Shown here: positions 51,599 to 63,311 of the stretch, one piece after another
Position numbering within the stretch: position 1 is the first letter of the stretch
How the letters are laid out: each line of letters opens with the position of its first letter
Assembly: GCF_047495875.1 (NCBI RefSeq)
Contig: NC_092466.1
Coordinates: forward strand, 17,914,561 to 17,978,560
DNA length: 64,000 nt
Source of the DNA: Pithys albifrons albifrons
Lineage: Eukaryota > Chordata > Aves > Passeriformes > Thamnophilidae
Reading direction: 5' to 3'
The notes under the pieces: generated by a model
What the model was told of the DNA's origin: nothing
Databases searched by the model: none
The model's input: only the letters and a program-made list of their open reading frames with translations
Translations under genes and position numbers: made by a program

Positions 51599-52135
51599 AA
51601 ATCATAGAATGTCTTGGGTTGAAAATGTTCTTCAAGATCATCTATTTCCAAACTCTCTGCCATAGGCAGGGAAATCTTCCTTCCAGTAGACTAGTTTACC
51701 CATAGCCTCACTTAGCCCAGCCTTGGACACCTCAAGGGATGGGGTCTCCACAATCTCTCTGGGCAACCTGTTTCAGTGCCTCCACACTCCCACAGGAAAG
51801 AATTTCTCCCTAATATCTAATCTAACCTTCCCTCCTTCAGCTTAAGGCCATTGTCTTCTCACTACATACCCTTGTCAGAAGTCTCTCTCCAGCTCCCTTT
51901 CAGATACTTGAAGGTGCTGAAAGTCTTCCTGAAGCCTTCTCTTCTCCAGGCTGAACAGCCCCAACTCTCTCAGCCTGCCTTCATAGGAGAGGCGCTCCAG
52001 ACTTGAGATCAACTTCATGTCTCTCATCTGGACTCATTCCAAAGGTCTTCCTTGTGTTGGGAGCGTCAGATCTGGACCCAGTACTCCCAGTACTCCAGGT
52101 GGGATCTCAAGACAAATCAAGACAGAAGTGCAGTG
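51599..52135 (-). mobile_element. CR1 LINE fragment, - orientation
   Basis: Reverse-oriented CR1. The element's 3' end is at the low coordinate ('aaaatcatagaatg', the complement of the terminal CATTCTATGATTTT). Then follow 'caagggatggggtctccacaat' near 51733, 'ctgggcaacctgtttcagtgcc' near 51759, 'cttctccaggctgaacagcccc' near 51941, and 'actctctcagcctgccttcatagga' near 51964. A small direct repeat CCCAGTACT lies near 52077. This is one of the longer copies in the window, about 535 nt, with no intact frame. Confidence 0.93.
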
Positions 52136-55100
52136 GAGGCTATTTTGTTTTCCTAAGGTGAGGAAGTAGGTGGCCATGGTTTATACTGAATCAGAACTGA
52201 AGCTTTTATTCCACTTGGAGATGTTTAACAAGAGCAACCATGGAATTTAAAAGCTAGAGCTCATACAGCATGATGGTGGGAGAATTCAGTTCTCTCTGAA
52301 CGAGTCAATGTGCTCATCTAGAGTAGGACAGGACCAGCCTCTCTATGCCTGATGCAAACCACAGATATAGGAATTCAAGGGTTACAGACAACAGAAGTTC
52401 AAATCAGAAGACTGGATGCCAACTCCTGCCCCTTGCTGGTAAATGCTCTGACCACCTCAGTGCTGAATGGAAAGGATGGAAAGCATGATACCTTCCTCAC
52501 TTTGTAAATCAAGTATTTCTCCCCACAAAGCTCATGAGCCAAAATTAGCCATTAAATTTTATCAGCCGTTTTGGATCAAACAAAAACCTCCAGTAGGTTA
52601 TGAAGGCACAAGGGATGATTACTGTAGGTTTGAATACTTGAAAGTATGCAAACTGGATGTTTACATGTATTTTATGTGTATTTTATGGATGTTTTATTCA
52701 TAAAATGTAATTTCTGATGTGTATGGTATACATATCTGTATTTATCTTGCTGCAAAAATCAGACATCTTTGCTACAAAAGTAAATCACTAATGAAACAAG
52801 CACTTACACTATTGGCTAGATCCAATACTAGCTCCTGAAAGTGAAAAGCAGTTACAGACCAGACCATTGCCCTAGAGTTACTTCTTGTTTTTTAATTCCC
52901 TTCAGTCAAACCTATCCTATGATCTTCTTGTGGGCAGTCTGGGAACCTCACCAATAAAAGCACCAAAAAAAACCCCAAATCAAACGCCCCTGCCATTTAA
53001 TACACAAAAATGAACAAATTGTTCTTTTTTATATGCAAGTTGACAATGTGTGGTTCAGTATTTTCTGTTCTTCTCTCTCCACATCCTGCCTATGCTAAAA
53101 AAGTAGTGAGGGAGATGGAAAAGGCTGTTATCCAGTTTTGCAAAATATAACAGACATATAATACTCAACATGTACCATATGCTAAGATAATACGAGAATA
53201 TTTTATTTAGCTGCTTTGGACTAGTAATAGTCAATAATTGTGACAAAGCTCTGATCCTAAGCTATGTGAAAAATTCTTTGCTCTTATTAATAAAAAGCTC
53301 CAAGATGGCGTTTGGTGCAGTTGTTTTATCTTTTAGTCTGCAATAATTAAGACATATTATAAGTAATTATGTAAGTGTTGCACATTTCCAAAATTGCCAT
53401 GATATAAAAAACTTAATAAAAGTCACCAACCACGTGGCTGACATCTTGGTGGTAGTACCTGAGTCACCCAAAACACCAGAATCTTCTGCTTCTTGGTTTT
53501 CTTCTTTGACTGCAGAGTTGAAAAGATATTGGGGTTCAAATTGAGTGAAGTAATCATAGAGATACCTACATGCACCTAATCAGGGAAGAATGCTAACTGC
53601 AGAAATTTGGCACACCAGGGTTTTGCATTTATGATATTTTCAGGACAGCTCTAAGGCCACATACTAAAAGGCATGAACAGGAAACCTAAAAAAGTCAGAT
53701 AGATTGTGGGTTCCCCTCCTCCCCTCCATAATTATTTCTTTCAAAAGAAATTACTAATATTTGACTGACTAATTCTAATTAGGTAACAAACCTACATTTC
53801 ATATTTATTTGTTCACCACCACTTCTCAATTTCTAGCAAAATCTGTTTGAAAAAGATGAGAAATCAAAACTGGAATACAGAGCCAAGATACTTGGTGAGC
53901 TTCAGCTGGGATCCAGCCTTTGTTGACTGACACCAACAAGTGGTAATGAATCCAGAGTGAAAAACTGAGAAGCATTTAGAGAGCTGAAGTGAAGGACTGC
54001 AGCCAACTTGCTGCACTGCCAAGCCCCAGTTGCAGTCTCTGCACTGGCTCTGCTGTTTTATATGGGCAAGCAAGGTTCCCCAGCAGCATTACAATCTGGG
54101 CTTGGTTAAAAATGGGTCCCTCTAGACAGATTTGAGATAGATGCTGTTAACTCTTCAGCTTTCCACATATTGTCAAATAGGTTGGGATTTCAGATGGTCC
54201 AAGTCAAGCCTTGGCTTCTTTCTCATCTCATAAGTGGAACTTGATTCCTCAATTTAAATCTGAATTCTGACAATCAAAGCACGTGAAACCCATCACTAGC
54301 AGAAGTTAGGCAAGCAAGGGCTATGACAAGATCAATGGGGAAAAAAGCAAACATTCCCAAGGTAATTCAAATAACAAGCTAGTACCAACCAAAAGAGCAG
54401 ACTGAGTTACAATGACAGATCTGAAGCTTGTAGAGCTATCCCACAGGAATTTTTCTCACATACAGGGTATTTTCAATATGTAGCTTCTGCGTAGCTTCCC
54501 AGAAATGAGAGATGAAGCATAGCAATTCTCTCCACTTTTCCCTGCCACCAGCTTGAAACATTGCTTTTAATCAGCTTTCTTTTTTAAGGGGCAGAGACAC
54601 ACAAGTTGCACCCTAGACACACAAGTCACTATCCTTTTGCAGCACCTTTGTCTATGTATTCTTCCTTAATATTAAAATCACTTTGATTTATGAAAGTGTG
54701 CTGCAAATAGAGGATTGACACTGCATCTACATAGGATAAGAACTGACAAGAGAGCTAACTAAATAATTAATCTGTGTAAGTGATAACTCATTTCTAAAAT
54801 GTTTGTTAAATTTCCCTAAGTTACCCTATGTATTAAGAAAATACAAAATAAAACCTGAGCTCTAATGAAAAAAAAAAAAAGTAGAAAAAATGTCACAAAT
54901 AGCCAAAGGGATGATTTTCTAATCTAGAAAAATTCCAAGTGAAAGCTTCCATCAATCATTCTACAATTACCTATCTATTATGAATGACAGTAGATCCTGA
55001 ACATAGGCAGCATAACCATACAAAGAATGCAGACTGTTGCCATCAGCAATGGCAGGACAAATAACCAAGGATTGGTTGTGCTGCAGGAAAGTAGTTATTA

Positions 55101-57031
55101 CCTCTTCACAGTACACCTGCAAGTATGAAAATGATAACTGAATGTATGATTAAGTGTAGCAGCCATGCTTATGTCATATGTAATTAATAAGCCCTATACT
55201 AATAAAGCCATCAACAAGTAAACTGAGAAGAAATTCAAGGGCAAAAGATAAACAGAGAATACCTTTGCATGATGTATCTCTCCTGGTTAATAAGAAATCA
55301 TGTTATAGAGTTAAAACACCAAATAAAGAAGAAGCCCATAAATTAAACCTGAACATTATATATCTACAGAATCCAGGACAACTCTGATGGGAAGAATATA
55401 TTGCACCAAAGAGTAAAACTCTATTCATCCCTCAGTATAAGTACCAAGTAATCAAATTTATGCTAAAAACAGGAAATGAAGCCTTGCTGTGGTAGAACAC
55501 AAAACTCCTGAAACACATAATATATTCATTGAGATATCCAATTCTTATGCATATAGATATTACTGAATTCTAGTACTGCAGAAGAGACCAAAACTGAAGT
55601 GTTGCCCAACTTATGTGAACTTCTACCAGACTTCCAGAGTTTAATGAGCAACTACTTCACCAGATGATCAGACAAAATGTCTCCATCTCCCTTGACCTCA
55701 GAGGTTTTTCACAGATGTTACTTGTATAACAAATTATTTTTGTATCAAATATCCATTCTACAGTTATGAATCCACTAATTATATCAAAACACAATAACCC
55801 TTGCCATACCTGTTGCATTTTACATAAAGCCATTAAGGTTTAAAATTCAATAAGAATGTAATTAACACTTTGAAAGGTACTGATGGCTGGGGCCCCATTT
55901 TTGCTCATTAATTTAACAACAAAACCTACCTGACTATTAATTAGGACATTTCTAACACAAGTGAAACAGCTGTAGCAGCCCAGGCTGTCCCATTATTATT
56001 TTCTTTTGCACTATGATTATTTAAAAGTGCAAGGAACTTCAACAACAGATACAGCAGCACAGATCCTGAAGAAAAAAGATTACAAATAGACTGAAAACTT
56101 ACTTGACCCAAACAGACAAATTTATTGGAAGAGAACCAGGTGCTCTAGAATAAAAAACACATGCTTGTCTGACAGTCAGGACATTAAACAGAGGCTTTAA
56201 GAAGACTTTAATCTTTTTCAATTTTTTTCAAGGAGGGATTCTGAAATATTAAATACCACAGCCATGAAGAATAACAATGGATATAGCATTTGCTTTTGGA
56301 GCAAGTTGATCAGTACCAACACCAACTACAACTACAGAGAAGGAATCTCACCACTTCTGGCCAAAAAATCAAAAGGAATTACTGCATTTCAATTTTAAGC
56401 ACCAGCCATCTGGAACAGGACAAGACAAGCTAGGCTTTCTAATCTCTTTCCAAGCATCAGTCTTGATTATTACTGACCTCTGAAGTCAATAACCTCAGCC
56501 TCCTCTCTTTGAGGCTTTGGCAGGGTGTCTCATTGGTCCCAATAACACACTCAGGAACTCTTCATGGAAAGAGAAGACATTTTCAAAACCCAGCACTAGA
56601 CTGAAGAAGCTGCTTCTCCTTTCTCCACATTTGTTTGCTTAAAGACAATTTATATTTCCTGATTTTGCAAATCTGAAATTATTTGTTGTATCGATTTATA
56701 AGCTTTTTCTTCATTATGTGCACTTACAATGTCTACTGTTAGTTAAGAGGAAAGTCTGACCTCTAATTAAATTGTGTCAGTCTTCATCTTTGCTGCCATC
56801 TGTAGGTACCTTGAATGGTACAAAGAAGACAAGAAGCGAGTTTGGATCTGATCAGGTAACAGTCCTGTGATCAGGACCTGTGTTCACGAGAAAGTGTGAT
56901 GTTCTTGTTACCTGTCCCTCCTGATTTTAATGTTAAAATTAAGCAGCAAAATATAAAAGATAAAACATACAACAGCTCGTGGCTTTGTCTCATCTTGTAC
57001 CTCAAAGTAATAAAAAAAAAAAAGACAAGTT
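52136..57031. other. Intergenic DNA; no gene recognised
   Basis: AT-rich sequence with short chance open frames and a 13-base A run at about 54868-54880. No splice-bounded conserved coding segment, CpG island or RNA gene was recognised. A 12-base A run sits at 57012-57023, just left of the CR1 copy. Confidence 0.5.
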
Positions 57032-57415
57032 AGAATCACAGAACCGTACAATGGTTTGGGTTGGAAGGGACCTTAAAGACCATCCAGTTCCAACCGCTAC
57101 ACCATAGGCAGGGGTGCCATTCACTAGATCAGGCTCCTCAGGGCCCCTTCCAGCCTGGCCTTGAATAATTCCAGGGATGGAACATACCCACCTTCTCTAG
57201 ACAACCTGTTCCAGTGCTTCACCACCCTCTGGGTAAAGAATTTCTTCCTAACATCCAGTCTCAACATGCCCTCTTTCAGTTTGGAACCATTTCCCCTTGT
57301 CGTGTCAGTATCTGCCTGTGTAAAAATTCCCTCTCCCTCCTTTTCATAAGCCCCTTTAAGGTACCACAAGGCTGTAATGAAGCCTCCTCCTCTCCATCCA
57401 AAACAACTCCAGTTG
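57032..57415 (-). mobile_element. CR1 LINE fragment, - orientation, with ORF2 C-terminal remnant
   Basis: Reverse-oriented CR1 with its 3' end at about 57032 ('tagaatcacagaa') and 'ggtttgggttggaagggacctt' near 57053. On the - strand, positions 57369-57124 are still open for 81 codons and resemble the C-terminus of the CR1 ORF2 protein, with a pattern R-K-x-F-F-T-x-R-V-x-x-H-W-N-R-L followed by P-S-L-E-x-F-K-x-R-L. The open frame suggests this is among the less decayed copies here. It lacks the endonuclease and nearly all of the reverse transcriptase, so it cannot be active. Confidence 0.93.
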
Positions 57416-57693
57416 TTGGATCTGTGCTACTTTACAGCATTGTTACACTGTGGTATGCACCGGGAATTTTGACTGTAAATATGAAATACAATTCTTGGTG
57501 CATGTCGGGTAGTTGAAACTCAGTTTCTTTTCAGTGAACTATGCAATGTTTTAGCAAAACTGTTACTGTAAAGAACTATTTCCAAAAGAAAAATAAACCA
57601 AAAGCAGATAGGTTGATCATAATTTTAAAGCCATTATGATCAGTTTTGGAAATCTGAAATTAAACAAGTGAGGCCAGAAATTGAAATGGTTGA

Positions 57694-60110
57694 TTTAATG
57701 ACTGCACAATTTTAATACATAAAAATAGATACTTAGTAATGAACAAGTTTATACAAACCAGATTTCCTTTGTATGGTACAAAACAATGATGGTGCTAAAA
57801 AAAGATTTGCTGGATTACAGGGCAAGACAAAAGAACAACAAAACATCACTGAAGAAAAGTTTTAAAATTATCAGAGGCTTATTTAATAAATACAGTGCAA
57901 TGCTTTCATTTAACAAATACAAAATTTACTATTTAATTTATCAACATCAGGAAATATACAAAATGTCTTTCAATGACAATCTTATTTAAAAACCGATGCA
58001 AATACAATAGCTTTTATAGTATTCTGAGGTAATATTACATATTAAATCAAAAAAAGCTCCAATAAATAAAACTAAACTGAAGGCAAAGTGCAATTCAGTG
58101 AAAATGAGAAGATAAAGCTTTATTTTAGCAATAATAGATAAATAGTTATTAAAAGTGGGCTTGACCCATAAAAAAATATTTTGGCTAATTTGCCATGTTT
58201 TCAGATAAACTGTATAGCTATTTATTTGTAAGCCGACCTTCCATGAATCCAACTCTACAAAGAGGGGAAGGGGGCAGGTGTTTGTTCCCAGATTTCTCAA
58301 CTAACCCCATATTCAGGTATTAGAAATTTAACATTGTTTGAAGTTTTGTAGTTCATTCAGTGCAACAGTGAAAGTTTCATTTATTCCTTAACATCTGAAG
58401 TCCCGTAAGTTAAAATTTATTTCAAAAACTCCATTTGGGAGAAACAATGTAAAATGCAGAATTTTTCAGTGCTCCTTTTAACACTCTCATGTTAACCTAG
58501 TTTAATTCCAGGCTAAAGTCAATTGAAATTTTACAACTGGTTTCAAGGACATTACAATGAATATAATGCCCAATATTCTAAAATATCCTAATAGTTATCA
58601 CTGCCTTAATAAAACAGTAAAATCACCAGTAATTTATCAACTGGATAGAAGAAAATAAAATTTATATTTTGCTATTGAAGAATATCCACAACAGCTTCGA
58701 AACTGGATTAGATCAATTAGTTCATAATCTGTAAATATTTTAATTATATGTAAATAATACAGAGAGAGAAAAGAAGACTAATATAATATTTGAGCACAGA
58801 CACTACAAGATATTTAATCATCCATGCCCTAGCAGAAGTCAGTGGGGAAGGCTGACAAATTAGATGACAAAGTGTCTCGAATGACCTGGGCCTCATCCAG
58901 AAAAATCTATAGGAAACACAGTAGCTATTCATATTTAAAAATACTATACTGAATGTTGATAAATTCTTTCTGCTTAATGATTAAACCCCAGATTTACAAT
59001 TACATCAGTATTTTAGAACCATTTATTTCCCAGCTCCTAATTTACTAACTCAGAACAGACATACCAATTATTTTTTCATGTAGTTTGCGCAGTGAAAACC
59101 ACAAAACATTATATTCAAATGCTGGTCTTCAAGTTAATGAAAGCTTCAAAATTCTTCTGAAATGTTATTGTATTCACTTTTGTCACAGCTTACTTGAGAC
59201 ATTCAATAAAGGTGCTGAAAAAATGATAGCATGATACACTATATCTGTTGGCCATGAACTGTAGATTTAATTCTCTTCCTAAAACATATCATCATATGTG
59301 GAATTTATTTAAAATATCTAGTTTTGTTTACTATAATGCTACAGTAGATTGGGTTATTTTGCTGTAAAGAATGAACAGACAAGTTCCTTAATACCTGCAG
59401 CTTGAACTTGAATCCCCTCAAGCTGAAAAAATACCTTTTAACACTCTTGTACAGTCAAGTGTAAAAGCTGAATATAGAGCATCTAAATTCTCTTATTCAT
59501 AAAAAATAATTTTTTAGCAGTAAAGGACACTATCAAAACCCTATTTCTTCACAGGCAGTTATTTAATCTTTAGACAGCTGGTTTCACTAAGAAGGAAAAC
59601 CAGAATAATAAAACTACGTACATTTTATGAAGACTAAAATTTCTATTTGTGAAAAAATGGCTACATGCTGATGTTATATTTTTTCTTTTATTAATGTTAA
59701 TTGAAAACATTCTACCACTGGAATTAACTAATAAAGAAATATTCTGTATATTATCTCCCAGTGGGATACCTTGATGTAAAGTAATTATGATTAATGATAA
59801 AGTGCTATCAAGAAAAAACTAAAACTCAAAAATTGTCTTAGCTGGGTTTCGTTTATCAAAGAGATGAGCTTTTTGTATAAAGAAAGCTACTTTTTGTGGC
59901 AAAGCAAGCAGTAAATATATTGCCATCCAGGAAAAACGATACATTTCATATTTAATTTAAAAAATAATCTAAGTGAGATAAAACTGGCACAGTAAAAAAT
60001 AATCTGAGATAAAACTGGCACAGTACCAAGAGACATAACAATGAAAAGCTTAAAGGCACAATCAGAAAAGTGAATGCTACATAAAAATGCTGTTCTTTGA
60101 GTATTTAATT
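57694..60110 (-). other. HECTD2: Probable HECTD2 3' UTR (extent inferred)
   Basis: Very AT-rich non-coding sequence directly downstream of the HECTD2 stop codon. Several polyadenylation hexamers occur on the - strand. AATAAA (seen as TTTATT on +) is at 58380-58385, 58221-58226 and 58119-58124, and the variant ATTAAA is at 57694-57699. A 3' UTR of about 2.0-2.4 kb would fit an end between 58.1 and 57.7 kb; the ATTAAA at 57694-57699 is the last candidate before the CR1 copy. A 31-35 nt tandem duplication lies at 59959-60024. The end cannot be fixed from sequence alone. Confidence 0.45.
59959..60024. repeat. Short tandem duplication in HECTD2 3' UTR
   Basis: Two adjacent copies, 59959-59993 (35 nt) and 59994-60024 (31 nt). 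They share AAAAAATAATCT and GAGATAAAACTGGCACAGT and differ by a 4-nt AAGT indel. The duplication lies about 87 nt downstream of the HECTD2 stop codon. Confidence 0.9.
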
Positions 60111-60231
60111 TTATTCTAGACCAAACCCCTCTGCATTTGAAATTCCAATGATCAGCTTTTGCTTCAGTTCCTTCTTGTTCTTGTAAGGAGGGAGACAAAG
60201 CTGGTTGAAGCAGGTATGGGCCACTGGTAAC
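60111..60231 (-). CDS. HECTD2: HECTD2 last coding exon (catalytic cysteine and C-terminus)
   Basis: On the - strand the acceptor '...aattattag' is followed by G, which completes the split TG|G Trp codon from the previous exon. The exon then encodes 39 residues from LPVAHTCFNQLCLPPYK to ISNAEGFGLE, ending in TAA at 60113-60111. HTCF contains the HECT thioester cysteine (codon 60212-60210), which accepts ubiquitin from the E2 and passes it to substrate. The C-terminal tail matches what I recall of human HECTD2 almost residue for residue. The stop is followed by AT-rich 3' UTR. The gene converges on PPP1R3C, as in human 10q23. Confidence 0.95.
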
Positions 60232-62454
60232 CTAATAATTTAAAAAAGACCCAACAAAACACATTTAATAGTAATGCAATAGAAGTGGAACACTGCCAAC
60301 TGCCTACATATTTTCAGTTAAACATTACTTAAATAAGAAACCCTGTAAAAGGAACATTTATTCTAATGTTTGTTCAAGTTCTGCTGAATGCAAAAAAAAC
60401 ACCACTGTTGGTCATAAGCATCTCAGGTGACTCTGTTTGCCTTCAACTCCCTATCTTTATTTTTTTGTTAAGTTGGAAACATCTCCTTCCAGATTTTGGA
60501 AATTCCCAGTACCACATGACTTCTCTAAACACAAAACATGGGTACAGACAGAACCCACAAGACAAAGAAGGAAGGTGAGTCCTGCAGTAGGTACAGACAA
60601 ACCTTGAGGAACCACAGTTATATGAGGATACAGAACTCAAAGTTCAGCCTGATACAAAGCATCCTTACAGACATCCCTCAGTGCAGAGCTCTAAGGAGAG
60701 GACTGAAATGATGGACACTTCCAGTTACAAGTTTCTTCTGAGAGAGAGTTCGTATTCATCTATTGCAGATACTGCTAAGAAATGCCTGACTGATACACTG
60801 GAAACTGCTTCTCACTAGAACAGACTAGTTTGACAAATCACAGATAATAAGAAGCCACAGGATCTTCTTGCCCTTTAAATTCTCGAGTGACATGCAGGAC
60901 AACACTGAGGATAAGGACTTGTCCTACAGCTGATAATACTTGAGGGGAGAGAGGAGAAACACAGTGAGCTGAAGCTCAACCTGATGCTTGGAAAACGCCC
61001 TGAAAAATGTCTAAAACTCAGACAATTAAAAGTTAAATTTTTGTATGTGACACAAAAACTCTCTAGGTCTCCCTTCATTTAAACCCAGTCTTTTGAAGGG
61101 CAGCAGCTTGGCCTTTGATCATTGGCAAATGTTCTTGAAAGGGGGTGGAACTGCCCAGATCTGGAAATGCAAGCTACTTTTATTTAAAAGATCAGCAAAG
61201 ACTGGTTAATCAGACTGGAGTCACATGCTTCAGAATTTGGAAAGCTGAGAAACTTTTATTAATTTCACAATTTTTATTGCTATTATATTCTTTGATCCTA
61301 CTGTATGAGCAACATACCTACATTCATCCCTGTGCAGACACCCTGACAGCGACAATTATCTTGCAAAAGAGACCTACATCAGTTTAAAATGCACACTATT
61401 TCAAACCCCATTTTCTAGTTTCTAAGAAAAGGAACAAACAGAAATTTAATGTTGACTGATTTTTCTTCGCTTTTTATCAGATCCTCATGCTCCTTTAATG
61501 TTATTGGAACCAGTTATTAGCTCATTGAAAAAGGCATTAGAAATACCCCAGTAATGAGATAAATTGAATTTAAAAACAAAACCAAAGTTTATTTTGTTTA
61601 TGCATTTAGTTCAGATCTACACAAAAAAAGCAACAAAACTTTTACTTTAAAATTATAATTCCATTTAAGTATTTTGATAACTGTAAATGTTTGAGAAATC
61701 TAGGTCAAGTCAGTAATTGCTGCTTATCAGTGAGTTTCAGAGCAGCCAGTTTTTCTATACGACTTTCCAAATTATTTTAACTGACAATCTCTAGTCTTGA
61801 GAAGACAAATACTAGCTGAAAAGCATGTGGAATGTCTCAAGTCAATTTAATACAAAATAAAACACTACCAGAAACATAAGAACTTGGCAAGAACAATGTA
61901 ATCCTCACAATGAAATTGCAAGAAAACTTGTTCCTGTATCTTCTGAGCAATTTCTCTATAAGCCATACACCAGAGGCCCTAAAGGAATGCTGCATCTTTG
62001 CAGCCATACGTGTTAAAATTCTTATTTAGACCATCAGGAGAGAATCAAAGCATCTTCTGCAGCTGCAGGGGCTGCTATAAATAATGCCATCAAAATCAAT
62101 GAATTCAGAAAAAATCATATCCAAGATATATTTTCATTTTTTTCAGCTGTCATGTATGAATGATTAAATGAATAATTTATTTGAATTGAAAATATGTAAG
62201 GCATCACTATTAATAAATAATTACTGGCCTAAAATGTAAACATTGCCTGGAGACAATTTTATAATAAATAGTCACCTGCAAAATCTATGCAATCACTAAA
62301 TAAGCATAACATTTTGAAGTCAAACTAAGGGAGTTCAAGCAGTTTCTTCCTTGTACATTTGCTTGCTCTTCTTTAAAAAAGACACTCAAGAGAAATAAGG
62401 GCTGTTGGGAAACAATTTAACAAAAATATGTAAAACCCCCAAAACGCTACTTAC
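60232..62454 (-). other. HECTD2: HECTD2 last intron
   Basis: A 2223-nt intron with donor GTAAGT (62454 downward) and acceptor TTATTAG (to 60232), phase 2. It is AT-rich. Short open frames at 60366-60578 and 61145-61387 on the + strand are not gene-like. Confidence 0.9.
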
Positions 62455-62598
62455 CAATTCGTGGATGTTTCACTCTTTGAAATCTTGAAATTCAAATCAG
62501 CCATTCCTCCCACAGGTACTCTGTCACTTCCTGTAGCAAAATGTAGCAGCTTTTTTTGAAGGTCAAGAGAAAATCCAAGTACTACATCCCAGAAGTAT
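62455..62598 (-). CDS. HECTD2: HECTD2 penultimate coding exon (HECT domain C-lobe)
   Basis: A 144-nt exon on the - strand. Acceptor 'gaacatag' precedes A, which completes CG|A (Arg). It then encodes 47 residues, YFWDVVLGFSLDLQKK through VPVGGMADLNFKIS to SETSTN, plus the first two bases of a Trp codon before donor GTAAGT. FxTGSDRVPVGG is the conserved HECT segment before the catalytic loop (most HECT ligases have FVTGSSRVPxxG). Splice phases agree exactly with both neighbouring exons. Confidence 0.95.
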
Positions 62599-63195
62599 CT
62601 ATGTTCAAGGCAGAGAGAGAAGAAAATGTTGCCAGATGAAATATCATGACAAAACAGTATGAAGATGATAATACAACCACAAGTACTACACGATGAATGT
62701 CACTTACTGAGAATTTAATTAATGTAACATATAGGACATCAGTAGTATCCCAATATACAAGGTTAAATTCCTAAGGAATTGGTAAGTTCAATGTTTTATT
62801 AGGTTTGGAATTACGTCTTGTTAAATGATGTCCCAATTCACCTTCCTATGAAAGTATAAATGCCTTCTGGTCACTAATAAATGTCCTTAGTATCAAAGAG
62901 AATTTAAAAAAATGACTATTTTTAGAAGACTGGATTATAAAGACTCATATTTTGTATGGAAGCTATTCTTTTCAATCTGTCTCCACTTCCACCTGGTCAT
63001 AACCTTTTAAAGATATTCAGCAACACATACCACTAACAGCCCTTCCTCCTGAGGATAATTTAATGTGTCTTTGTCTTATTTGGAAATAGGTTTCTATTAA
63101 ACCATTCTCAGATTATCCTTGAAGAGATTATTGGCAAAACGTTAAGGTTTTGATGTTTCCAAACTCAGTAATTAGAACAAAACCCCCAAGCCTAC
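62599..63195 (-). other. HECTD2: HECTD2 intron between the two upstream HECT exons
   Basis: A 597-nt GT-AG intron (donor GTAGGC, acceptor CATAG), phase 2. It is AT-rich with no additional features recognised. Confidence 0.9.
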
Positions 63196-63311
63196 CGTAT
63201 AGTGAGATCAGTTTTCTGGTAGCCCTCGTATTGGGTAGTCCTCTGCAAAGCAGACATATCCAGCTCAGGGCTGCCACAAACAAGAATTTCTACCTCTTCT
63301 GGACGAAGCAG
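63196..63311 (-). CDS. HECTD2: HECTD2 coding exon (HECT domain, LLRPEEVEILVCG segment)
   Basis: A 116-nt exon on the - strand with acceptor 'tttctggcag' at 63312 and donor GTAGGC from 63195. It encodes 38 residues plus two bases of an Arg codon, beginning LLRPEEVEILVCGSPELDM and continuing TTQYEGYQKTDLTI. (L)RPEE-x-E-x-LVCG is a hallmark of HECT domains. The entry phase is 0. The exon immediately upstream is not seen before base 64000, so the gene is partial here. The three exons together encode 126 residues of a protein that is about 776 residues in human. Confidence 0.95.

Noticed and set aside
54868..57023. A-runs at 54868 and 57012 as tails of processed pseudogenes
   Set aside because: The sequence upstream of each run shows no recognisable coding or RNA parent, and no target-site duplication could be seen.
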